Shown here: positions 1-5,260 of the stretch, piece after piece | Layout: the number at the start of each line of letters is the position of its first letter | Position numbering within the stretch: the stretch's first letter is position 1 | NCBI GenBank assembly: GCA_021732945.1 | Contig: JAKFWB010000370.1 | Location: forward strand, 1 to 5,260 | Source of the DNA: Porphyrobacter sp. | GTDB taxonomy: Bacteria; Pseudomonadota; Alphaproteobacteria; Sphingomonadales; Sphingomonadaceae | Reading direction: 5' to 3' | Length of the DNA stretch: 5,260 nt | The notes under the pieces: generated by a model | The model's database searches: none | The model's input: the letters and a program-made list of their open reading frames with translations, nothing else | Told to the model about the DNA's origin: nothing | Position numbers and translations under genes: made by a program

Positions 1-779
1 GCGCGCGCAATGCCAGTGCGGCGGCGGTCAAGCTGGCGCGCGATTTCGGCGCGGCCCTGGCCGAGGCGGGGTTCACCGTCGTCTCGGGCCTCGCTCGCGG
101 CATCGACGGCGCGGCGCACGAGGGCGCCTTTCCGCACACCATCGGCGTGATCGCCAGCGGGATCGACATCACCTACCCGCCGCAGCACGAAGCCCTGCAG
201 GAACGCATCGCGAGCGAGGCGCTGCTGATCGCCGAACAGCCCCCCGGCACCGAGCCGCGCGGGCGGCATTTCCCCTCGCGCAATCGCATCATCGCGGGGT
301 TGGCGCTCGGCACGCTGGTTGTCGAGGCCGCGCCGCAGTCGGGCTCGTTGATCACCGCGCGGCTGGCGGGCGAAGCGGGGCGCGAGGTGATGGCGATCCC
401 CGGCTCCCCGCTCGACGCGCGCGCCTTGGGCTGCAACCAGTTGATCCGCGAAGGCGCGGTGCTGGTGCAGACGCCCGAGGAGGTGGTGGAATTGCTGCAA
501 AGCTTCACTGGCGAGACCCGCTCGCGGTACCGTGTTGCGGAAGGCGCGTCCGATTTCGACTATGCCGAACTCGCCGACGCCGAATGGGACGCGGGCGGCA
601 CCGAGGCCATCGCCGCGCTGCTCTCATCCGCTCCGATCAGCATTGACGAACTGATCCGCCAATCGGGCGCGAGCGCGGCGGCGGTGCACATGGCGCTGCT
701 CGAACTCGAACTCGCGGGCGAGCTGGACCGCGAAGGCAGCGGGCTGGTGCGGCGCTCGGGCGCGGGGTTGGGGGGATGA
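1..779 (+). CDS. dprA: DNA processing protein DprA, C-terminal 258 residues (5' end outside window)
   Basis: DprA/Smf binds incoming single-stranded DNA in the cytoplasm and loads RecA during natural transformation; it is also widespread in bacteria not known to be competent. The reading frame is open from base 3, and no start is present, so the N-terminus lies outside the window. Counting from base 3, the Rossmann-like core shows RNAS (residues 2-5), SGLARGIDGAAH (28-39), a YPPQH segment (58-62), PSRNRIIAGL (91-100), VVEAAPQSGSLITAR (106-120) and an IPGSPLDARALGCNQLIREGA segment, all hallmarks of the family. A C-terminal winged-helix-like domain follows at about 201-249 (IAALLSS, then an ISIDELIRQSG helix pair), joined by an acidic linker. 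The TGA stop overlaps the next start as ATGA, which suggests translational coupling. Identification is secure; whether this organism is transformable cannot be told here. Confidence 0.96.
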   Translation, partial: ARNASAAAVKLARDFGAALAEAGFTVVSGLARGIDGAAHEGAFPHTIGVIASGIDITYPPQHEALQERIASEALLIAEQPPGTEPRGRHFPSRNRIIAGLALGTLVVEAAPQSGSLITARLAGEAGREVMAIPGSPLDARALGCNQLIREGAVLVQTPEEVVELLQSFTGETRSRYRVAEGASDFDYAELADAEWDAGGTEAIAALLSSAPISIDELIRQSGASAAAVHMALLELELAGELDREGSGLVRRSGAGLGG

Positions 780-1384
780 GCGGGCGATACGGCGCTGTGC
801 GCGACGTCGATTTTGGCACGCTGATGGCGCGGTCTTTCGAAAATCTGCGGCTCATCTGGCGGCAGATCGCTGCCTATCTCGCCATTCTGGTGGCTGCCGC
901 TTTGCTGTTACCGCTGGTCGGCCAGAACCTTGGCGGCGGCGCGGGGCTTGTTGCCTATCTTGCCGGACAGCACTGGTTGTTCCACGCGCTGTTGAAGGCG
1001 CGCGGGATGCTGGAGACTCAGCGCAACCACTTCCTTGCCTTTATCGGCCTCGCCTTGGTGCTGATTTTCCCGATCATTTTCGGCCTCGGGTTGTTCATAC
1101 TGCCGGGACTATTCCTTGTGGCACGCTGGATCGCCGCTCCGGCCTTTGTAGTGGCGCGCGGACTCGGCGTGTTTGCAGCGGCGGGTGGCAGTTGGGTTGC
1201 GGTGCGCGGCAACACCACCAAGGTGGCGGGCGCGGTGATGCTGCTGTTTGTAATCGTGAGCTTCGTCAGCACGGTCATCAGTGCGATTGGCAGCACGGTT
1301 GACGGGCCCGAAATCTATCGCGGCGTAAGGTCGATCGAAATGGTCGCGGCGCACTTTTTGCCGCTGGCATTGCTAGGCCTTTAG
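776..1384 (+). CDS. Polytopic inner-membrane protein, GDPD membrane-domain/YciC-like, possibly truncated at its C-terminus
   Basis: Function unknown. The 202-residue product has a short N-terminal cytoplasmic-looking stretch and hydrophobic segments at about 30-49, 55-72, 86-104, 106-126, 150-172 and an incomplete one at 190-202. The motif ILPGLFLVARWIAAPAFVVA (108-127), followed by GSWVAVRGNT, resembles the P-G-hydrophobic-R-W...S-W-x-x-x-R-G pattern of the membrane domain found with glycerophosphodiester phosphodiesterases and in YciC-like proteins. No phosphodiesterase catalytic domain is present, so enzymatic activity should not be assumed. The ATG overlaps the dprA stop by 4 bases. The TAG stop falls inside what looks like the last membrane segment, and the frame continues coding-like to 1444. 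A few codons unusual for this window (TTA, CTA, ATA, GTA) are present. The family link is by pattern only; the ORF itself is convincing. Confidence 0.8.
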   Translation: MSGRYGAVRDVDFGTLMARSFENLRLIWRQIAAYLAILVAAALLLPLVGQNLGGGAGLVAYLAGQHWLFHALLKARGMLETQRNHFLAFIGLALVLIFPIIFGLGLFILPGLFLVARWIAAPAFVVARGLGVFAAAGGSWVAVRGNTTKVAGAVMLLFVIVSFVSTVISAIGSTVDGPEIYRGVRSIEMVAAHFLPLALLGL

Positions 1385-1444
1385 GTCGCGACCTACGAGC
1401 TGCTGGGGCCAGAGGATACTGCGATCGAAGAGGTTTTCGGGTGA
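1385..1444 (+). other. In-frame coding-like extension behind the TAG of the membrane-protein gene
   Basis: After the TAG at 1382-1384 the same frame reads 19 sense codons, VATYELLGPEDTAIEEVFG, then TGA at 1442-1444. VATYELL would complete the last membrane helix (LPLALLGL before the TAG). The acidic tail ending EEVF looks like an ordinary soluble C-terminus rather than random intergenic translation. The segment ends exactly where the convergent sodC gene begins its own stop codon. My reading is that the ancestral gene ran 776-1444 (a 222-codon span) and that the TAG is a nonsense substitution or a sequencing error. An alternative is that the short form is genuine and the extension is a fading remnant. 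Confidence 0.5.
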
Positions 1445-2026
1445 TCAGCCGCCTGCTGGCACGATCACACCGCAGGCCAGCCGTCGGCCGCTCGACGCCA
1501 TCGTGCGGTAATCGTCGCCAGCGGCATGGATGATAATCGCTGCGCCATCGGCATCGGCGAGGGTGTGAGGGCGGCGGTCACTGGTCCGATCAGTGAGGCT
1601 CAGTTGCGGCACGAAAAACTCCACCTCGCCAGTGCCGTCTGCCGCAATGTCGAGATTGGGCAGATCGCCGGCGTGGTAGCCCGCTGCGCTGTGAAACCCG
1701 TGCTCAGTCGCGGCGGGATTGAAATGCCCTCCTGCCGCATCGAAACTGGGCGTACATGCGCCAGTCTGGTGAATGTGCATTCCGTGCTGGCCTGACGGCA
1801 AACCGCGCACCTTTGCGGTCACGATCACACCGTGTTCGGCCTGTCTGAAGCTGATCGTGCCGACTTGCGATCCATCGGCAGTCCGCATGGTGGCCACGGT
1901 TGGGGCGCCGCTATCAGCTCTGCCTTGCGCGACCGAAGGCGGTGCAGTGAGCGCACAAGCTGTGAGCGCGGTTGCAGCGAGCGTGACGACATGGGCAGCG
2001 CGGGTTTTGCAGGGGAGTTTGATCAT
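1445..2026 (-). CDS. sodC: Periplasmic Cu/Zn superoxide dismutase
   Basis: SodC converts superoxide to hydrogen peroxide and oxygen in the cell envelope, using Cu and Zn. The 193-residue product carries the whole active site: Cu ligands H84 and H86 (GMHIHQTGAC), bridging H101 (GGHFNP), Zn ligands H109, H118 and D121 (HGFH...YHAGDLPN), Cu ligand H167 (IIIHAAGDDY), the disulfide pair C91/C185 and the guiding arginine R182 in RRLACGV. The N-terminus is an export signal: K3, K7 and R9, then a hydrophobic stretch 10-23. Residues 21-24, LTAC, fit a lipobox, so a lipoprotein anchored at C24 is possible. Signal peptidase I cleavage after SVA (31-33) is the alternative. The ATG start has a GGAG site 7 bases upstream. 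The gene lies on the strand opposite to dprA and topA, with its stop abutting the end of the upstream neighbour's frame. Confidence 0.95.
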   Translation of the reverse strand: MIKLPCKTRAAHVVTLAATALTACALTAPPSVAQGRADSGAPTVATMRTADGSQVGTISFRQAEHGVIVTAKVRGLPSGQHGMHIHQTGACTPSFDAAGGHFNPAATEHGFHSAAGYHAGDLPNLDIAADGTGEVEFFVPQLSLTDRTSDRRPHTLADADGAAIIIHAAGDDYRTMASSGRRLACGVIVPAGG

Positions 2027-2033
2027 TGTTGGA

Positions 2034-2037
2034 CTCC
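2034..2037 (-). promoter_or_regulatory. Ribosome binding site of sodC
   Basis: On the - strand GGAG is followed by TCCAACA and then the ATG at 2026. The 7-base spacing is ideal and supports this start. An ATG overlapping the GGAG site (2039-2037) is in a different frame. Confidence 0.7.
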
Positions 2038-2042
2038 ATATC

Positions 2043-2071
2043 TTGGCAATCGGGAGGGCACCTTAGGCAAT
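2043..2071. repeat. Short direct repeat, T(T/A)GGCAAT x2, 21 bases apart
   Basis: TTGGCAAT at 2043-2050 and TAGGCAAT at 2064-2071 match at 7 of 8 positions. Their starts are 21 bases apart, two turns of the helix, so a bound protein would sit on the same face. The second copy runs into the palindrome GCAATTGC. The pair lies just upstream of sodC, in its likely leader or promoter. Pairs this short can arise by chance, so an operator is only a possibility. Confidence 0.25.
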
Positions 2072-2206
2072 TGCGCATTATGTCCCACTTGCTTCGGTTA
2101 GACTTCTGGGCCACCGGAGCCGCCATTCTCTCCGCTTGACGTGGCGCTGCATGCGATCCCACCATCGCGCGTACGCACACGTAAAGGATTTCAAAACCTC
2201 ACCGCC

Positions 2207-4837
2207 ATGCAGCTTGTCATCGTTGAATCCCCCGCCAAGGCGAAGACTATCGAGAAATATCTCGGCAAGGACTTCAAGGTTCTCGCGTCCTACGGCCATG
2301 TCCGCGATCTGCCGCCCAAGGATGGCAGCGTCGATCCCGATGCCGATTTCGCGATGGAGTGGGAACTCTACCGCGACAAGCAAAGCCGCTTCAAGGACAT
2401 CGCCGACGCCGCCAAGGGCGCGACCCGGCTGGTGCTGGCGACTGACCCTGACCGCGAAGGCGAAGCGATCAGCTGGCACGTGCTGGAACTGCTGAAGAAG
2501 CGCAAAAGCGTTCCCGCGCTGGTCGACCGGGTGACCTTCAACGCGATCACCAAGCAAGCAGTGACCGAGGCGATGGCCAAGCCGCGCGAGCTCGATCAGC
2601 CGTTGATTGACGCTTATCTGGCGCGCCGTGCGCTCGATTACCTGTTCGGCTTCACCCTCTCGCCGGTGCTGTGGCGCAAGCTGCCGGGGGCCAAGAGCGC
2701 GGGCCGCGTGCAATCGGTCGCCCTGCGGCTGATCGTCGAGCGCGAGCGCGAGATCGAGGCCTTCCGGGCCGATGAATACTGGAGCGTCGTCGCGCGGATG
2801 ATGCATGATGGCACCGCGTTTGACGCGCGGCTCGTCAAATTCCGGGGCGAGAAGCTGGAGAAGCTGAGCCTCGGCGCTGAAGGCATTGCGCTGGAAGCCA
2901 AGGCCGCGGTTGAAGCCGGGCGCTTCACCGTCGAAGGCGTTGAGACCAAGCCGGTCAAGCGCAACCCCGCGCCGCCGTTCACCACTTCGACCTTGCAGCA
3001 GGAGGCCGCCCGCAAACTCGGCTATTCGGCCCAGCACACGATGCGGCTGGCGCAATCGCTCTACGAAGCGGGTGCGATCACCTACATGCGGACCGACGGC
3101 GTGCAGATGGATATGAGCGCGATTATGGCGGCGCGCGATGCCATCGCGGCGCGGTTCAGCGAAGATTACCGCCCGGAAAAGCCGCGTTTTTACAGCACCA
3201 AGGCCAAGAACGCGCAGGAAGCGCATGAAGCGATCCGGCCGACCGATTTCACCCGTGACCGCGTTGGCAGCGGGGACGAGGCCAAGCTCTACGATCTGAT
3301 CTTCAAGCGCGCGATGGCGAGCCAGATGGCCACCGCGCAGCTGGAGCGCACAACGGTCACCTTCCGCGATCCCACCGGGCAGCACGAATTGCGCGCCACC
3401 GGACAGGTGGTGAAGTTCCCCGGCTTCCTCGCCGTCTATCAGGAAAGCTTCGATGATTCTGACGATGAGGACGGCAGCCTGCTCCCAGCGCTGAAGAACG
3501 GCGATTGTCCGGCCAAGCGTGCGGTCGATGCGACCCAGCATTTCACCCAGCCGCCGCCGCGTTTCTCCGAAGCGTCGCTGGTCAAGCGTCTCGAAGAACT
3601 CGGCATCGGGCGGCCATCGACCTACGCCTCGACCATCCAGACCCTGCGCGATCGTTCCTATGTCCGCATGGAGAAGAACCGCTTCTTTGCGGAAGAATCC
3701 GGCCGATTGCTGACCGCCTTCCTCGAACGCTTTTTCCCCACCTATGTCGCCTATGATTTCACCGCGGGCATGGAAGACGAACTCGACGTCGTCTCCGACG
3801 GGCGTGAGGATTACAAGGCGGTGCTCGCCCGCTTCTGGAAGGACTTCAAGCCCAAGGCTGACGAGGTGATGGAGAAGCTGCCCTCGGAAGTGACCGAGGC
3901 GTTGGACGAATATCTCGCCGATTTCCTGTTTCCCCCGCGCGAAGATGGCAATGATCCGCGCTTCTGCCCACTATGCGCCAAGGATGGCCGCGTTGGCGGC
4001 CGCCTCTCACTGCGCGGGGGCAAGAACGGCGCTTTCATCGCTTGCCAGAATTATCCCGAATGCAAGTTCACCCGCGCCTTCGGCCCGCCCATGGAAGGCA
4101 GCGATGCAACGGCGGGTGACGGCGTCATGGGCCAGCACCCGCGCACCGGAGCGGATATCTATCGCAAGTCCGGTCGTTATGGCCCCTATGTCGAAATGGA
4201 TGTCGACGGGGACAAGAAACGCGCCTCGATCCCTGAGGGTATTGCGGATTTTGATCTCGATTGGGCGGGCAAGATGCTCGACCTGCCGCTTATCCTTGGG
4301 CCGCATCCTGACACTGGCAATCCTATTGAGGCCGGGGCGTGGAAGTTTGGCCCTGCGGTCCGGTCAAAGAACGCCGAGGGCCGGGATATCTATGGCAACC
4401 TTCAAAGCTATACCGAGATCTTCGAAGTCGGCATGAACCGCGCGGTCGATCTGCTGGCACAGGCGGCCAACCGCGGGGCGGCAGCGCGGGGTAAGTCGGA
4501 ACCAATCGCGACCCTCGGCGCGCACCCGACATCGGGCGGGGAAATCAAGGTCATGCCGGGCCGTTTTGGCCCCTATGTTACCGATGGTACCACCAATGCG
4601 ACCATTCCCAAGGACATGAAGCCCGAGGATGTCTCCTTCGACATCGCCATCGCGCTGATCGACGCGCGGATCGCCAAGGGGCCGCCTGCCAAGAAGGGCA
4701 AAAAGAAGGCCGCACCCAAGAAGGCCGCACCCAAGAAGGCGGCACCCAAAAAGCCTGCGGCCAAGAAAGCGGCGCCCAAGAAAGCTGCGGCCAAAAAGAA
4801 GGCTCCCGCCAAAAAGGCAGCGGCTGCAACCGAATAA
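2207..4837 (+). CDS. topA: DNA topoisomerase I (type IA), full length
   Basis: Relaxes negatively supercoiled DNA by cutting and passing single strands. The 876-residue product is close to the usual bacterial length. Toprim domain: E7 in [17 protein letters not shown] and D80, D82, E84 in [14 protein letters not shown], the Mg-binding acids. The central cleavage domain carries [36 protein letters not shown] and catalytic Y293 with R295 in [20 protein letters not shown] and [14 protein letters not shown] follow. One C4 zinc ribbon uses C587, C590, C613 and C618. Three C-terminal repeats, with G-H-P-x-(T/S)-G and (R/K)-(F/Y)-G-P cores near 642, 697 and 770, precede a Lys/Ala/Pro tail at 828-876. 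I chose the ATG at 2207 because family members begin immediately before the [11 protein letters not shown] motif; a GTG at 2141 would add 22 unconserved residues. No good ribosome site sits before 2207: AAAGGA at 2183-2188 is 18 bases away. Confidence 0.98.
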   Translation: MQLVIVESPAKAKTIEKYLGKDFKVLASYGHVRDLPPKDGSVDPDADFAMEWELYRDKQSRFKDIADAAKGATRLVLATDPDREGEAISWHVLELLKKRKSVPALVDRVTFNAITKQAVTEAMAKPRELDQPLIDAYLARRALDYLFGFTLSPVLWRKLPGAKSAGRVQSVALRLIVEREREIEAFRADEYWSVVARMMHDGTAFDARLVKFRGEKLEKLSLGAEGIALEAKAAVEAGRFTVEGVETKPVKRNPAPPFTTSTLQQEAARKLGYSAQHTMRLAQSLYEAGAITYMRTDGVQMDMSAIMAARDAIAARFSEDYRPEKPRFYSTKAKNAQEAHEAIRPTDFTRDRVGSGDEAKLYDLIFKRAMASQMATAQLERTTVTFRDPTGQHELRATGQVVKFPGFLAVYQESFDDSDDEDGSLLPALKNGDCPAKRAVDATQHFTQPPPRFSEASLVKRLEELGIGRPSTYASTIQTLRDRSYVRMEKNRFFAEESGRLLTAFLERFFPTYVAYDFTAGMEDELDVVSDGREDYKAVLARFWKDFKPKADEVMEKLPSEVTEALDEYLADFLFPPREDGNDPRFCPLCAKDGRVGGRLSLRGGKNGAFIACQNYPECKFTRAFGPPMEGSDATAGDGVMGQHPRTGADIYRKSGRYGPYVEMDVDGDKKRASIPEGIADFDLDWAGKMLDLPLILGPHPDTGNPIEAGAWKFGPAVRSKNAEGRDIYGNLQSYTEIFEVGMNRAVDLLAQAANRGAAARGKSEPIATLGAHPTSGGEIKVMPGRFGPYVTDGTTNATIPKDMKPEDVSFDIAIALIDARIAKGPPAKKGKKKAAPKKAAPKKAAPKKPAAKKAAPKKAAAKKKAPAKKAAAATE
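4703..4792 (+). repeat. 15-base tandem repeat encoding KKAAP units in the TopA tail
   Basis: Six in-frame 15-base copies run from 4703 to 4792. The first two, AAGAAGGCCGCACCC, are identical, the third differs by one base, and the next three are more degenerate. They encode [25 protein letters not shown] and KKAAA (residues 833-862), followed by further lysine/alanine-rich codons up to the stop. The near-identity of the first three units at the DNA level suggests recent slippage or unequal exchange, so copy number may vary between strains. The tail resembles histone H1-like DNA-binding extensions and lysine-rich tails of other bacterial TopA proteins. Confidence 0.9.
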
Positions 4838-4843
4838 GTTACA

Positions 4844-4864
4844 GCCGCGCGCACTTATCGCGGC
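4844..4864 (+). terminator. Weak stem-loop downstream of topA, possible terminator
   Basis: GCCGCG (4844-4849) pairs with CGCGGC (4859-4864) around a 9-base loop, starting 7 bases past the topA stop. No T tract follows, so it does not fit a classical intrinsic terminator. It could slow polymerase, protect a 3' end, or simply reflect GC-rich sequence. Its place in the only gap before the next + strand gene is the main reason to note it. Confidence 0.25.
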
Positions 4865-4914
4865 GCGTTGGTAAATCATAAAGCATTGCTGCCTATCACC
4901 TGAGTCCCAAGACC

Positions 4915-4919
4915 AGGGA
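4915..4919 (+). promoter_or_regulatory. Ribosome binding site deciding the GTG start at 4928
   Basis: AGGGA lies 8 bases before the GTG at 4928. It supports this non-ATG start, since the first in-frame ATG comes only at residue 37, inside the conserved-looking part of the protein. Confidence 0.6.
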
Positions 4920-4927
4920 CCGCCACC

Positions 4928-5227
4928 GTGATAGAAATCGAAGTCCAGAACGAGACCCACCAGACTCAGGACCGCGTCCGCTTTGCCGCCGTGCCGCGCA
5001 TCGGCGAAGGCCTTCGCCTGCGCGAACCCGATGGCATGTGGGCTAGCTATGACGTGATCGACGTGTGGTATCAGAAGGCCGATTATGGCGATGTCTGGAT
5101 GCCCTATCTCCACGTGCGCCTGACGCCGGGCGAAGCGGTCGGCACGCTCGATGCTGATCCCTATTCCGATGATTATGCGGCGCAGGCGTTTGAAGCCGGT
5201 TTTGCGACGTTGGGCGGGGGGCGCTGA
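4928..5227 (+). CDS. Conserved-looking small acidic protein of unknown function
   Basis: I do not recognise this 99-residue protein as a named family. It has no signal peptide or membrane segment, so it is probably cytoplasmic. The N-terminal half alternates charged and hydrophobic residues in a way that suggests beta strands ([20 protein letters not shown]). A tyrosine/tryptophan-rich centre follows ([20 protein letters not shown], 41-60), then a HVRLTP strand and an acidic tail with DADPYSDDY (75-83). The density of aromatic and acidic residues in ordered patterns is far from what random frames in this window give. It begins with GTG behind a good AGGGA site, 90 bases after topA and on the same strand, and is followed 2 bases after its stop by another start, which suggests a short operon. 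Confidence 0.75.
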   Translation: MIEIEVQNETHQTQDRVRFAAVPRIGEGLRLREPDGMWASYDVIDVWYQKADYGDVWMPYLHVRLTPGEAVGTLDADPYSDDYAAQAFEAGFATLGGGR

Positions 5228-5229
5228 TC

Positions 5230-5260
5230 ATGCACAACCTGATCAAGCGCAATTCGGGCC
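5230..5260 (+). CDS. Start of a further gene, cut by the window edge
   Basis: An ATG 2 bases after the preceding stop opens a frame reading MHNLIKRNSG to the end of the window. A G-rich stretch (GGGCGGGGGGCG, about 5213-5224) could serve as its ribosome site. Ten codons are too few to identify a product. Tight spacing suggests co-transcription with the 99-residue protein. It may be a chance start. Confidence 0.4.
   Translation, partial: MHNLIKRNSG

Larger units (their letters stand above)
2027..2206. promoter_or_regulatory. Divergent sodC/topA intergenic region with candidate promoter elements
   Basis: These 180 bases separate two divergent genes, so both promoters should lie here, but no complete strong promoter is visible. 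On the + strand CTTGAC at 2135-2140 matches a typical alphaproteobacterial -35, yet no convincing AT-rich -10 follows at 16-18 bases. On the - strand CATAAT (complement of 2077-2082) resembles a -10 and would leave a leader of about 45 bases before sodC; its -35 is poor. An 8-base palindrome GCAATTGC (2067-2074) and a repeated T(T/A)GGCAAT lie within 25 bases of each other on the sodC side. No SoxR, Fur or Zur-like box was recognised by eye. The role of the region is certain by position; the individual elements are weak. Confidence 0.4.

Noticed and set aside
147..779. Internal GTG at 147 as the start of a separate 210-residue gene
   Set aside because: The frame is open and DprA-like from base 3 (RNAS and SGLARGIDGAAH precede it), so this is simply the interior of a truncated dprA.
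1773..2101. + strand open frames across the sodC 5' region
   Set aside because: They are antisense to sodC, whose full active-site motif set and ribosome site are clear on the other strand.
2141..2206. GTG at 2141 as the start of topA
   Set aside because: The 22 extra residues have no family resemblance, and TopA proteins begin right before the [11 protein letters not shown] motif, which matches the ATG at 2207.
2078..3541. Long open frame on the - strand (487 codons) opposite the 5' half of topA
   Set aside because: It lies antisense to strongly conserved topA codons, its translation shows no recognisable motif and is rich in Arg, Gly, Leu and His as expected from GC-rich codon mirroring. 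It also runs through the topA promoter region.
4703..4792. Tandem repeats considered as a CRISPR array or a noncoding repeat
   Set aside because: The 15-base units are contiguous, without spacers, and in frame with TopA, encoding the lysine-rich tail.
4573..4854. Hydrophobic FLGAA-repeat frame on the - strand, looking like a small membrane protein
   Set aside because: The repeat is the mirror of the lysine/alanine tail of TopA, so the apparent membrane segments are an artefact of codon composition.
4364..5113. Open frame on the - strand (249 codons) across the topA 3' end and the 99-residue gene
   Set aside because: Its repetitive Leu/Phe/Gly segment is just the reverse complement of the KKAAP repeats. 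It overlaps two better-supported genes and has no ribosome site that I could see.

Overview
The window is a GC-rich stretch of bacterial chromosome. The style of its TopA (a single zinc ribbon, Toprim-type C-terminal repeats and a Lys/Ala/Pro tail), the dprA/topA neighbourhood and the codon usage suggest an alphaproteobacterium. Sphingomonadales, possibly an Erythrobacter-like genus, is my best guess. That placement comes from protein style and no search was run.

Layout: the 3' part of dprA (DNA processing protein A) enters from the left edge on the + strand. It overlaps by 4 bases (ATGA) a gene for a small polytopic membrane protein (776-1384) that resembles the glycerophosphodiester phosphodiesterase membrane-domain/YciC-like group. 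That gene ends at a TAG, but the same frame stays open for 19 more plausible codons to a TGA at 1442-1444, so the C-terminus may have been cut short by a nonsense change. Directly abutting that TGA, a periplasmic Cu/Zn superoxide dismutase (sodC) runs on the - strand (2026-1445). A 180-base divergent region separates sodC from topA (2207-4837, +), which encodes a full-length DNA topoisomerase I of 876 residues ending in a repetitive lysine-rich tail. After about 90 bases holding a weak stem-loop come a 99-residue conserved-looking protein of unknown function with a GTG start (4928-5227) and the first ten codons of another gene (5230 to the window edge).

Functional reading: dprA (RecA loading on incoming single-stranded DNA) and topA (relaxation of negative supercoils) are housekeeping DNA-metabolism genes. 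sodC is an envelope oxidative-stress gene on the opposite strand between them. The membrane protein is probably co-transcribed with dprA, and the 99-residue protein and its downstream partner probably follow topA. I see no mobile element, CRISPR array, tRNA or rRNA. Nothing here looks like a wholly new system. The points most worth a second look are the premature TAG, the exactly abutting convergent stops, the lipobox-like SodC signal and the KKAAP-repeat tail of TopA.
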